A DNA stretch of 27,347 nucleotides from CAZKGE01 sp964636405 (lineage in GTDB: Bacteria; Bacillota; Clostridia; Christensenellales; CAG-138): the NCBI GenBank assembly GCA_964636405.1, contig CAZWSI010000023.1:1-27347 (forward strand). Direction: 5' to 3'. Shown one piece after another: positions 17,007 to 24,142 of this stretch (the stretch's first letter is position 1; the number at the start of each line of letters is the position of its first letter). The notes under the pieces were generated by a model. The model was not told where the DNA came from. It was given only the letters and a program-made list of their open reading frames with translations, and did no database searches. A program made the translations under genes and the position numbers.

Positions 17007-18470
17007 CTAGGACAGCCACGCGGCAAGCAGCGCGCTCACCCGGGGCGAAAGCACGGACAGCGTCGCGACCGCGAGCGTGGTTGCGGCGATAACCGAGGTC
17101 ATGCCGGCCGTCTCGAGGCGCGCTGGCCCTTTTGTGCGCACCGAGCCGCCCAGCGGGAAAAAGGCGTGGGTCAGCGTGCCGCATTGATACAGGGCTGTGA
17201 GCAGCGCGGAGAGAATGAGCGCCCCTATGCCAGCAAAAGCCGCGAAGGAGCCCTGCGCCGTGGCCGCCGTCAAGAGCTGCCATTTGCTGAAAAAACCGCA
17301 GAAGGGCGGCACGCCCATCAGCGCGAGGGAGGCTGCGGCAAAGCACGCGAAGGTGACGGGCATAGCGCGCCCAAGCCCCTCGATTTCATCCAGATAGCTC
17401 TTGCCCGCGCGCTCCATCACCTGCCCAACGGCAAAGAAAAGTGTAATTTTGATAAACGCGTGATAGAGCATGTGCAGACCCGCGCCGAGCAGCCCCGCCC
17501 CGGAAAACAGCGTTACGCCGAAAAGGATATACGAGAGGTTGCTGACGGTGGACCACGCCAGGCGTCGCTTGAGGTGGTTTGAGCGCAGCGCGGCAAGGGA
17601 GCCGAGCGCAATGGTCACAATCGCCGCGCCCATGGGCAGATATTGCGAAAAGCCGCCCGCGACCAGCTCCGTGCCGAAGCAATAGTAGCTTAAGCGGATG
17701 CAGGCAAACGCGCCCGCCTTTACAACCGCCACCGCATGCAGCAGCGCCGTTACGGGCGTAGGCGCAACGGAGGCTGCCGGCAGCCACGCGCACAGCGGAA
17801 AGAGCGCCGCCTTCACCGCAAAGCCGAAAAACGCCACGGTAAACACCGCGCGCAGCAGCGTTTCCTTGCCTGTAACGAGCGCGGGGCTCAGCGTGCCGCC
17901 CAGCGTAAAGGGCGCGCCCGTGCCGTAGAGCGCGGCAAACACCACAGCGATAAAGCCCAGCGCCGCACCCGACATGGAGTAGAGCAGATAGCGCTTGCCC
18001 GCATAGCGCGCCTCGTCGTCCATCTTATGCATCACAAGCGGCAGCGTCGCGAGCGTCAGGCTCTCAAAAAACAGATAGAGCGTCGTTAGGTTGCCGCTTA
18101 CCGTTATGCCGGCAGCCGCGCCGTAGGAAAGCAGGAAAAAGGCGAAGAAACGGCTCTTTTTCTCGTCATGTCGGAGGTAATCAAAGGCGTATATCGCGGT
18201 GAGCGGCCATAGCACGGCCAAAATAAGCGCAAACAGCCGGGAAAGCCCGTCGAAGGCGAGGGTGAGGGAGAGGCTTCCTGTCAGGGCAAGGAGCGTGAGG
18301 CTTCCCTCGGGCGGACGGACAACGCAAGCAAGCAGCAGCGCGCTTGTGGCGACGCAGACCGAAAGCACGAGCGCGCGGCGCAGCCTTTCGCCCTGAAAGC
18401 ATTTCGCCGTGAGGGCAAGCGCGCCCAGTATGGGCAAAAGCACGGGCACAAGCAGAAAATACAGGCTCAT
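17007..18470 (-). CDS. Third antiporter-like subunit (NuoM/MrpD-type)
   Basis: This 487-residue polytopic protein has E136 (LYLFFESLTL), K220 (FAVKAALFPLCAWLP), K251 (AVVKAG), K341 and K396 (FFSKW), the residues expected for proton translocation in the NuoL/M/N-MrpA/D superfamily. Where its sisters read APAPASALLSG, this copy reads APTPVTALLHA, so it is diverged. The true start is the ATG at 18470, overlapping the previous stop as ATGA, with GGAGG 6 bases upstream. The longer open frame upstream is arginine-rich and lies inside the previous gene in another frame. Confidence 0.88.
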   Translation of the reverse strand: MSLYFLLVPVLLPILGALALTAKCFQGERLRRALVLSVCVATSALLLACVVRPPEGSLTLLALTGSLSLTLAFDGLSRLFALILAVLWPLTAIYAFDYLRHDEKKSRFFAFFLLSYGAAAGITVSGNLTTLYLFFESLTLATLPLVMHKMDDEARYAGKRYLLYSMSGAALGFIAVVFAALYGTGAPFTLGGTLSPALVTGKETLLRAVFTVAFFGFAVKAALFPLCAWLPAASVAPTPVTALLHAVAVVKAGAFACIRLSYYCFGTELVAGGFSQYLPMGAAIVTIALGSLAALRSNHLKRRLAWSTVSNLSYILFGVTLFSGAGLLGAGLHMLYHAFIKITLFFAVGQVMERAGKSYLDEIEGLGRAMPVTFACFAAASLALMGVPPFCGFFSKWQLLTAATAQGSFAAFAGIGALILSALLTALYQCGTLTHAFFPLGGSVRTKGPARLETAGMTSVIAATTLAVATLSVLSPRVSALLAAWLS

Positions 18471-19738
18471 AGCACACCTCCAAAGCCCGCCGCGTACAGC
18501 GCGGCAAGCGCGCGCTCCAATACGCCCGAGAAAAGACCGCCCGCCAACGCAAGCGCGGAAAGGAGCACCAGCGGCAGCAGCATGCCGCGCGGCGTTTCCC
18601 GCCGCTTCGAAGCGACCGCTTCGCCCGGGAAGAACCCGCGTGAGACAATGGAAAGCAGATAGCCGGCCGTCAGCAGCGCGGAAAGCAGCAGCACGAGCAT
18701 GGCTGCTTCGCCCATTGCCCCGCCGTAATCGCGCGCGCCGCAAAGCAACGCCCATTTAGCGCAGAAGCCGCCCATGGGCGGAATGCCCACCAGCGAAAGC
18801 GAAAGCAGCGTAAAGCAGGAAAGCGTCGCGGGCATGCGGCGGCCCACGCCGTTAAGCTCGCTTACCAGCACCGCGCCTGTTTCGTGCATCATGGCGCCTG
18901 CCGCGAGGAACAGGCCCGTTTTGACCAGCGCGTGGAACACAAGCTGCATGAGCGCGCCGGAAAGCCCCGCTTGGTTATAGAGCAGCAGCCCCAGCACAAT
19001 GTAGCCAAGCTGGCTGACGCTCGAAAAGGCAAGCCGCTTTTTGATGCGCTGCTCGAGCAGCGCGAGCATGGAGCCCGCAAACACGGTGACCAAAGCGAGA
19101 ACCAGCAGCGCTGTATGCGCAAGGGAACCGCGCACGGAGGCGGGGATAAACAGCTCAAGCGAAGTACGCAGCATGCCGATGATCCCGGCTTTGGTGATTA
19201 CGCCGGAGAGCAGCGCGCTCGCGGGCGCGGGCGCGGCCGGGTGCGCCGTGGGGAGCCAATTGGAGAGCGGAAGCAGGCCGGCCTTTGCGCCAAAGCCAAG
19301 CATAAGAAGGAAATACGCCCAACGCATGCGCGCCGTATCCGCCGAAAGCGTGCCGCCCGTCGCAAAGGGCGCGGCGGAGTCGGGGCCGAGCAGCGCGAGG
19401 CCCGCAAGCGCGAGGCCCGCGCCAAACACGGAAAAACCCAGGTATTTCAGCGCCGCGCCACGCGCCTCCTTTGTGCCCTCGCATAGCACAAGCGGGAAGG
19501 AGCAAAGCGTGACGAGCTCAAAAAAGAGATAGACCGTGAGCAGGTTCCCGGCCATGCACAGCCCCAGCAGGGCAGCGAGCGTGGCGGCTGTAAAACCGAA
19601 AAACAGGCCCTTGCGCGGGGATTTTCCAAAATAGGGGAACGCATACAGGCAGGTAAGCGCCGTGAGCAGCGCAAAGAGCGCAAAGAGAAAGAGCCCCGCG
19701 CCGTCCGTGCGGAAGGTAAACAAGGAAGCAAGCGTCAT
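18467..19738 (-). CDS. Second antiporter-like subunit, lacking the first two helices
   Basis: This 423-residue NuoN/MrpD-type subunit is shorter than its neighbours. The family glutamate is at E74 (YLFFELVTL), against about 136-144 in the others, so roughly 65 residues, the first two membrane helices, are absent. The rest looks functional: K152 (FGAKAGLLPLSNWLP), K183 (ITKAG), K273 and K328 (FCAKW). The ATG at 19738 follows a GGGGGG stretch, 14 bases after the previous stop. The open frame upstream offers only a hydrophilic Arg-rich extension overlapping the previous gene, so no missing helices are hidden there. Loss of N-terminal helices is known in metazoan ND2. Confidence 0.85.
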   Translation of the reverse strand: MTLASLFTFRTDGAGLFLFALFALLTALTCLYAFPYFGKSPRKGLFFGFTAATLAALLGLCMAGNLLTVYLFFELVTLCSFPLVLCEGTKEARGAALKYLGFSVFGAGLALAGLALLGPDSAAPFATGGTLSADTARMRWAYFLLMLGFGAKAGLLPLSNWLPTAHPAAPAPASALLSGVITKAGIIGMLRTSLELFIPASVRGSLAHTALLVLALVTVFAGSMLALLEQRIKKRLAFSSVSQLGYIVLGLLLYNQAGLSGALMQLVFHALVKTGLFLAAGAMMHETGAVLVSELNGVGRRMPATLSCFTLLSLSLVGIPPMGGFCAKWALLCGARDYGGAMGEAAMLVLLLSALLTAGYLLSIVSRGFFPGEAVASKRRETPRGMLLPLVLLSALALAGGLFSGVLERALAALYAAGFGGVL

Positions 19739-19752
19739 GTCCGGCACCCCCC

Positions 19753-21243
19753 TTACAAGAGCCGCAGCCCGCGCGAGATGATTTCGAGCACGGGCGCGGC
19801 GCAGCAGCCGAGAAGAACGATCAATGCGGCAAGACACCCCGCGGAAAGATGGCAGCAGGCCGCGCGCTCCGGCTTGCCGGGCTTGACAAAGGCCGAGGGC
19901 GTCCAGAGCGCAATCACGGCGGGCACATAATACGCCGCGTTGAGCACGCTGCTTGCGGCAAGCGCCAGCAGCGCAAGCCAGAGCTTATGCGGATTGAGCG
20001 TGGCCGCGTCCGCAAAGAGAAACTTGGCGATAAAGCCGCCCAGCAGCGGAAAGCCGATCATGGACAGCGCGCCCAGCGTAAAGCATACGCCCGCAAAGGG
20101 ATCTTTGCGCGCCGCGCCACGCAGGCGATAGAGGCTCTTTTCGTGCCCCTGCACCTGAGAAAGCCGCCCTGCGCTGATAAAGAGCAGGGGCTTTGCGACC
20201 GCGTGCGTGAGAATATGGAAGAACGCCGCCACCATGCCGATATCCGTGCCAAGCCCGATGCCCATGAATACATAGCCGATCTGTGCGATGGAGGAATTGG
20301 CGAGCATCCGCTTGATGTGCTCCTCCTGCATGGCGTTGACGGAACCCACCAGCATGCCCGCCACGCCGAAAACGAACATCACGTTCGTGATATTCAGCGC
20401 GCGTACGACCCCGATGGTAAACACCTGATAGTAAAGCTTGATGAGCAGGATGATATAGCCTTTCAGCACAAGCCCCGAGAGAATGGCGCTGGAGGCTGTG
20501 GTCGCGCCGCCGTGCGCGCCTGGCAGCCATGCGGAGAAGGGAAAGAGCGCGCTCTTGATGGCGATGCCGATGGTAATCAGCGCCACGACGACCGTAAGCG
20601 GCACGGTATACTGCCCGCCCGCGACGAGCGCCGCGATGGCTTCCTTGAGGTTTGGCATGAGCAACTGGCCCGTGATGCAGTAAAGCAGCACGATGCCGAT
20701 GAGAAACAGGCCGGAGCCCAGCAGGCTGATGACCAGATATCGAATGGTCGCGGCGATGGTCTTGGCCGTATCGCGCGCCATGACGATGGCGCAGGCCGCG
20801 ATGGTGGATATTTCGATAAAAACGTAGCCCGTGAAGATGTCGTTGGTATAGGTGAGCGCCAGCATCGCCGCCTCCAGCATGGAGATCATCACGAAATACA
20901 GGCTCTGCTTGGGCACGAGCACGTCGGAAAGAATCGCGTCCCGGCCGCCGAGCAGGGACAGCGCGGTAATCAGAGAGAACATGAGCGCGCAAAGCGCTTC
21001 GAGCGGGCCGGCGGCAATTTCATTGCCCCAGGGCGCGGGGAAGTGGCCCATTTTGTAGGAAAAGTGCTCGCCGGCGTTATAGAGCGTGCAGGTTAAATAA
21101 AGCGAGAGCGCCGCCACCGTTACGCTTACCGCGCAGCACAGCGCAAAGGCCGCGCGCCCCTTGCCGACAAGCGGCATAAGGATGCCCGAGATCATGCACA
21201 GAAAAATGCAGATAAAGGGGATATTCTGATAGAAGGGAAGCAT
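19753..21243 (-). CDS. mrpD: MrpD/MbhH-like antiporter subunit
   Basis: This 496-residue subunit has about 14 membrane helices and follows mrpC, the normal place of MrpD. Proton-path residues are E144 (GYVFIEIST), K230 (AIKSALFPFSAWLPGAH), K261 (LVLKGY), H347/K351 and K407 (GFIAKFLF). AGGAGG lies 7 bases before the ATG at 21243, giving a TGATG overlap with mrpC. A GTG one codon earlier (21246) is possible but only 4 bases from the ribosome site. It should couple H+ and Na+ movement in the Mrp-type complex. Confidence 0.9.
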   Translation of the reverse strand: MLPFYQNIPFICIFLCMISGILMPLVGKGRAAFALCCAVSVTVAALSLYLTCTLYNAGEHFSYKMGHFPAPWGNEIAAGPLEALCALMFSLITALSLLGGRDAILSDVLVPKQSLYFVMISMLEAAMLALTYTNDIFTGYVFIEISTIAACAIVMARDTAKTIAATIRYLVISLLGSGLFLIGIVLLYCITGQLLMPNLKEAIAALVAGGQYTVPLTVVVALITIGIAIKSALFPFSAWLPGAHGGATTASSAILSGLVLKGYIILLIKLYYQVFTIGVVRALNITNVMFVFGVAGMLVGSVNAMQEEHIKRMLANSSIAQIGYVFMGIGLGTDIGMVAAFFHILTHAVAKPLLFISAGRLSQVQGHEKSLYRLRGAARKDPFAGVCFTLGALSMIGFPLLGGFIAKFLFADAATLNPHKLWLALLALAASSVLNAAYYVPAVIALWTPSAFVKPGKPERAACCHLSAGCLAALIVLLGCCAAPVLEIISRGLRLL

Positions 21244-21626
21244 CACTCGGCCTCCTTCCGGGCCAGGATCATGATTTCGTCGAAGTCCACCGTGCCGTAC
21301 TTTTTATAGAGCCTTTGCACGAGCGCGAGAAAGAAGGCCGATACCGATACCGAAACCACAATGCCTGTGAGCACGAGTCCGCTGGGTATGGGATTGATAT
21401 AGTCAGCCACGTTTGCGGCGGCGCCCGTGCCGACGGGCGCAAGACGGTCCTCGATATAGCCCTGTGCGGCCAAAAAGAGGAACACGGAGGAGTCCATCAC
21501 GTTGAACGCGATGATCTTGCGGATGAGGTTCGTTTGCAGCAGCAAATTCATAAAGCCGATGCCAAAGAGCACAATAGCGGCTATTTCAAACCGATACGTA
21601 AGTACGGCGGCAAAAAACGCCTGCAT
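21243..21626 (-). CDS. mrpC: MrpC/MnhC subunit (NuoK-like)
   Basis: This 127-residue protein has three membrane helices and the NuoK-like pattern of MrpC, including LLQTNLIRKIIAFNVMDSSV and the conserved end around DYINPIPSGLVLTGIVVSVS. The start ATG at 21626 shares a base with the previous stop (TAATG). A GGGGGG ribosome site lies 8 bases upstream. The longer open frame upstream overlaps mrpB and is not membrane-like. It is a structural subunit of the antiporter membrane arm. Confidence 0.92.
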   Translation of the reverse strand: MQAFFAAVLTYRFEIAAIVLFGIGFMNLLLQTNLIRKIIAFNVMDSSVFLFLAAQGYIEDRLAPVGTGAAANVADYINPIPSGLVLTGIVVSVSVSAFFLALVQRLYKKYGTVDFDEIMILARKEAE

Positions 21627-22537
21627 TATATTTCCCCCCTGTAAAAAAGCGCGTAAAAGCCGTACATGGTACACGCGACCACAAGCCCCACGCAAATATC
21701 CAGCACAAAGATCAGCCCGCTGCTGAGCAGCGCGCCGGGCGTGCCAAGCGGGATGCCCGTGGGCAGGCCGTTTGCGCCGGTAAAGAAGGAATAGGCCTTT
21801 GAAAGCGCGTATACCATGAGCGCCGAGGCGGTGAGCACGCGGAAGGAGCGGAGGTTGATTATCTTGCCAAGCCGCTCCGGCCCGAAGGACGCGCTGAAGA
21901 GGATGAAGCCCGCGCCCATAATGGCCCCGCCGGAGAAGCCGCCGCCAGGCGAGAGATGGCCGTTAAGCACCACGTATACCCCAAAGAGGAGAATGCACGG
22001 CAGCACAAGCGCGATGACCCGCTGCAAAATGGGATCGCGCATCTCTCGCTCAATTTTGATTTCGTGCGCGGTGTGCGCGTCCTCCTCGGCGGAGATATTG
22101 TTTTTGTCGCGCAGGAGCAAGATCAGCACGCTCGTGACCGCCAAAAACAATACGCTCGATTCACCGAAGGTATCAAACGCGCGGTAATCCAGGATCATAC
22201 CGGCCACAATATTGACCGCGCCTGTTTCCTCGAGGCCTTTTTCAACATAGCGCTCCACAACCTCGTTGCTGGCGGGGTTATCCGGCGAGCCGAACAGGGG
22301 GAGGCGGAACACCGTGTACATTAAAACGCTCACAATGGTCACGCACACGATCACGGCCACGATGCGGTAGCTCGTGATAAAGCTGTGGATGCGGCGCTGC
22401 TCCGGGTTCCCGTCCGCTTCGTAGCGGCGCTCGCGCGGCGCGGATTCCGCCCTGGAGCGCAGCTCGCGTGCGGGCTGCTCCTCGCCCTCCACCCAGCGGG
22501 AGAGACGCATAAGGAAGGTTTTCTTTTTCTTTTCCAT
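21626..22537 (-). CDS. mrpB: MbhE-like domain fused to MrpB
   Basis: This 303-residue protein has three parts. A charged cytoplasmic leader (1-50, rich in Lys/Arg/Glu) comes first. Next is an MbhE-like segment (about 55-145) with NIVAGMILDYRAFDTFGES (109-127), normally the C-terminal end of MrpA. Last comes a full MrpB domain (about 168-300) with GHLSPGGGFSGG (193-204). The fusion helps replace the missing long MrpA. The ATG at 22537 lies 5 bases after the previous stop; the ribosome site is weak, which suggests translational coupling. The start could be questioned because the leader is unusual, but the upstream alternatives lie within the MbhD gene in another frame. Confidence 0.88.
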   Translation of the reverse strand: MEKKKKTFLMRLSRWVEGEEQPARELRSRAESAPRERRYEADGNPEQRRIHSFITSYRIVAVIVCVTIVSVLMYTVFRLPLFGSPDNPASNEVVERYVEKGLEETGAVNIVAGMILDYRAFDTFGESSVLFLAVTSVLILLLRDKNNISAEEDAHTAHEIKIEREMRDPILQRVIALVLPCILLFGVYVVLNGHLSPGGGFSGGAIMGAGFILFSASFGPERLGKIINLRSFRVLTASALMVYALSKAYSFFTGANGLPTGIPLGTPGALLSSGLIFVLDICVGLVVACTMYGFYALFYRGEI

Positions 22538-22542
22538 CTCGC

Positions 22543-22797
22543 TTACTCGTCCTTTGTGCCCTTGAGGGCGTGAATGCGCTTGAGCGTTAAAAAGAACAGG
22601 ATGCCCGTCACGCCCGCGCCCACAGCGGCCTCGGTTATGGCAAGATCGGGGCTTTGCAGCAGCACCCATATGATGGTCATAATGAGCGAATAGGCCATAT
22701 AGATCACAACCGCCACAAGCAGGCGTTTCGAGAGCATGGCGGCAACCGTGCACACGATAAGTCCCGCGATTAGAATCAACTCAAAAACGATCATCAT
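22543..22797 (-). CDS. MbhD-like subunit (DUF4040), split-off piece of MrpA
   Basis: This 84-residue protein with three membrane helices carries the DUF4040/MbhD motif SPDLAITEAAVG (49-60). In Mrp of Bacillus this lies in the C-terminal part of MrpA, while in archaeal Mbh hydrogenase it is the separate subunit MbhD. The ATG at 22797 has GAGGTG 7 bases upstream and overlaps the end of mrpG by 17 bases. Start codons further up lie deeper in mrpG. The conserved acidic residue E56 belongs to the proposed ion path of the family. Confidence 0.85.
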   Translation of the reverse strand: MMIVFELILIAGLIVCTVAAMLSKRLLVAVVIYMAYSLIMTIIWVLLQSPDLAITEAAVGAGVTGILFFLTLKRIHALKGTKDE

Positions 22798-23107
22798 CGT
22801 TTTGCACCTCACATTCATCCCGCAAATGCGCATGGGTCATGACCTCCGCCTTGGCAATGAGATGGCTCATGACGGGGCTTGCCAGCCACATAAACACGAT
22901 AATCAGCGCCATCTTGGCGCTCTGCCAGCTAAAGCCGCACAGCACAATGAGACCCGCGAGCGAAAGCAGCAGCCCAAGCGTATCGCACAAGGCCGCCGCG
23001 TGCATGCGGTTGAGCACGTACCGAAAGCGGAAAACGCCCACAATGGCCAGACATATTGTGATCAGCCCGGCGCCTACCAGCGTGCAGCCGATGATTTCGC
23101 GAATCAT
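22781..23107 (-). CDS. mrpG: MrpG/MnhG subunit
   Basis: This 108-residue protein with three membrane helices matches MrpG, including the early VFRFRYVLNRMHAAALCDTLG stretch (about 25-45) and a polar, Asp-rich C-terminus. The ATG overlaps the mrpF stop as ATGA. Its end overlaps the MbhD-like gene by 17 bases. It is a structural subunit of the antiporter complex. Confidence 0.92.
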   Translation of the reverse strand: MIREIIGCTLVGAGLITICLAIVGVFRFRYVLNRMHAAALCDTLGLLLSLAGLIVLCGFSWQSAKMALIIVFMWLASPVMSHLIAKAEVMTHAHLRDECEVQNDDDRF

Positions 23108-23466
23108 TGCGCCTTTTCTCCCTTCTGCGGCGCATCCAAGCCGCCCGATCGCGACAGCCGCGCGTCCGCAAGCTCTTTTTCCTCCTGCGCGCGCCTGCGC
23201 ACAATGACGAGCCGCGTGAGCACCACGATGGCGATAAAGCTGAGCAGCGCGTATACGATGGCAACGTCCACAAGAAACGACTCGTCAAGATATACGGACA
23301 GCAGGCACATGATGACGATGGTAATGGTGCCGATCAGGTTGACCGCTACAATTCGGTCGGTAAAGCGCGGGCCGCGGATGGCGCGCACCATGCTGAGGAT
23401 CATGCACAATCCGAGCACCGTGCAGCCGCAGAGCAGAAAGACGCCAAGCGGCGTACTATTTTCCAC
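23104..23466 (-). CDS. mrpF: MrpF/MnhF subunit
   Basis: This 120-residue protein with three membrane helices matches MrpF, including IRGPRFTDRIVAVNLIGT near residue 30 and the VDVAIVYALLSFI stretch. A hydrophilic tail of about 35 residues follows the last helix. I prefer the GTG start at 23466, 9 bases after AGGAGG. The ATG at 23475 directly abuts the ribosome site and would add only three residues. The gene overlaps mrpE by 11 bases. Confidence 0.9.
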   Translation of the reverse strand: MENSTPLGVFLLCGCTVLGLCMILSMVRAIRGPRFTDRIVAVNLIGTITIVIMCLLSVYLDESFLVDVAIVYALLSFIAIVVLTRLVIVRRRAQEEKELADARLSRSGGLDAPQKGEKAQ

Positions 23467-23926
23467 AGCGCGCATCCTCCTTTTCAAGCAGCTTGACAAA
23501 GCGGCTTTGGTCGATATCCGTCAAAAAGCGTTTGTCGAGTCCGTGCACGACCAGACGGTCGTCGGAGAGCCACACGGTGATGGTGCCGGGCGTAAGGGTA
23601 ATGGAGTTGGACAAAAGCACGCGCAGGCTTTCGTTTTGAATATTGGGCTGAAAGCGCACAAGCTGAGGCTCCACCTCAAGTTTAGGCTGCAAGATAAGCC
23701 GGATCACCTGCAAGCTGCAAAGGACGATTTCCTTCACAAGCTCCGCAAAATAGCCGAGGAGCCGGAATCCGGCCGCAACGACCCGCAGCTCATGCCCAAA
23801 GCGGTTTCCCATGAGACGGTTGCTCAGCGCGTCCAGCGCGCCCGCAATCACGATTCCGAAAAACACGATTTCCCAATTCAGCTTGCCGTTGAGCACAACC
23901 CAAAGCACAAAAAGCGCAGCAAACAA
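23456..23926 (-). CDS. mrpE: MrpE/MnhE subunit
   Basis: This 156-residue first gene of the operon has two or three membrane helices near the N-terminus and the MrpE marks FAELVKEIV (about 60-68), NSITLTPGTITV (106-117) and LVVHGLD (124-130). The start is a TTG at 23926, 7-8 bases after GGAAGGTG. No in-frame ATG or GTG lies nearby upstream. The rare start may limit expression of the whole coupled operon. The subunit is needed for assembly or stability of Mrp complexes. Confidence 0.92.
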   Translation of the reverse strand: MFAALFVLWVVLNGKLNWEIVFFGIVIAGALDALSNRLMGNRFGHELRVVAAGFRLLGYFAELVKEIVLCSLQVIRLILQPKLEVEPQLVRFQPNIQNESLRVLLSNSITLTPGTITVWLSDDRLVVHGLDKRFLTDIDQSRFVKLLEKEDARCGK

Positions 23927-23959
23927 TGAACCGCACCTTCCTTTATGTAATAATCATCC

Positions 23960-23974
23960 GCAAGCTTCGCTTGC
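23960..23974. repeat. Small stem-loop in the mrp leader
   Basis: GCAAGC (23960-23965) and GCTTGC (23969-23974) form a perfect six-pair hairpin with a 3-base loop. It lies at the very 5' end of the predicted mrp transcript, without a U-tract, so it is not a terminator. A role in transcript stability is possible. Confidence 0.45.
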
Positions 23975-23982
23975 AACTTGAT

Positions 23983-24011
23983 ACCATAGCACAAAGGTTT
24001 GGGGAATTCAA
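23983..24011 (-). promoter_or_regulatory. Promoter of the Mrp-like operon
   Basis: On the minus strand TTGAAT (24011-24006) and TATGGT (23988-23983) are spaced by exactly 17 bases, with a TG one base before the -10 (extended -10). The predicted start near 23976 gives a leader of about 50 bases before the TTG codon of mrpE. Confidence 0.55.
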
Positions 24012-24073
24012 CAGCCAACCCCGATTATTTTCATCTAAAAGCGTAAAGAAGCCGTTAAAGCTTTGGCGAGACG

Positions 24074-24103
24074 CAAAACAGACCCGGCGCAATGCCGGGT
24101 CTG
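24074..24103 (-). terminator. Terminator of the MBL-fold hydrolase gene
   Basis: CAGACCCGGC (24079-24088) and GCCGGGTCTG (24094-24103) form a perfect 10-pair stem with a 5-base loop, followed on the minus strand by TTTTG. It lies 39 bases after the hydrolase stop and separates it from the Mrp-like operon. Confidence 0.85.
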
Positions 24104-24142
24104 CAGAAATGGCGGGCATCGCCTTGCTGGAAACGCGTCCGG

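Noticed and set aside
18471..18755. N-terminal extension of the third antiporter subunit by 95 residues
   Set aside because: It is an Arg/Ala-rich sequence inside the previous gene in another frame; the ATG at 18470 has GGAGG and an ATGA overlap.
19849..21096. A 415-codon plus-strand open frame rich in Arg, Gly and His
   Set aside because: It is antisense to mrpD, has no membrane or domain pattern, and its composition is typical of a GC-rich antisense shadow.
22538..22753. 72-residue N-terminal extension of the MrpB fusion
   Set aside because: It overlaps the MbhD-like gene in another frame, with Cys/His/Arg-rich nonsense composition.
22736..23929. A 397-codon plus-strand open frame
   Set aside because: It spans mrpE, mrpF, mrpG and part of the MbhD gene in antisense. 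The coding strand is settled by four recognised subunits and overlapping starts.
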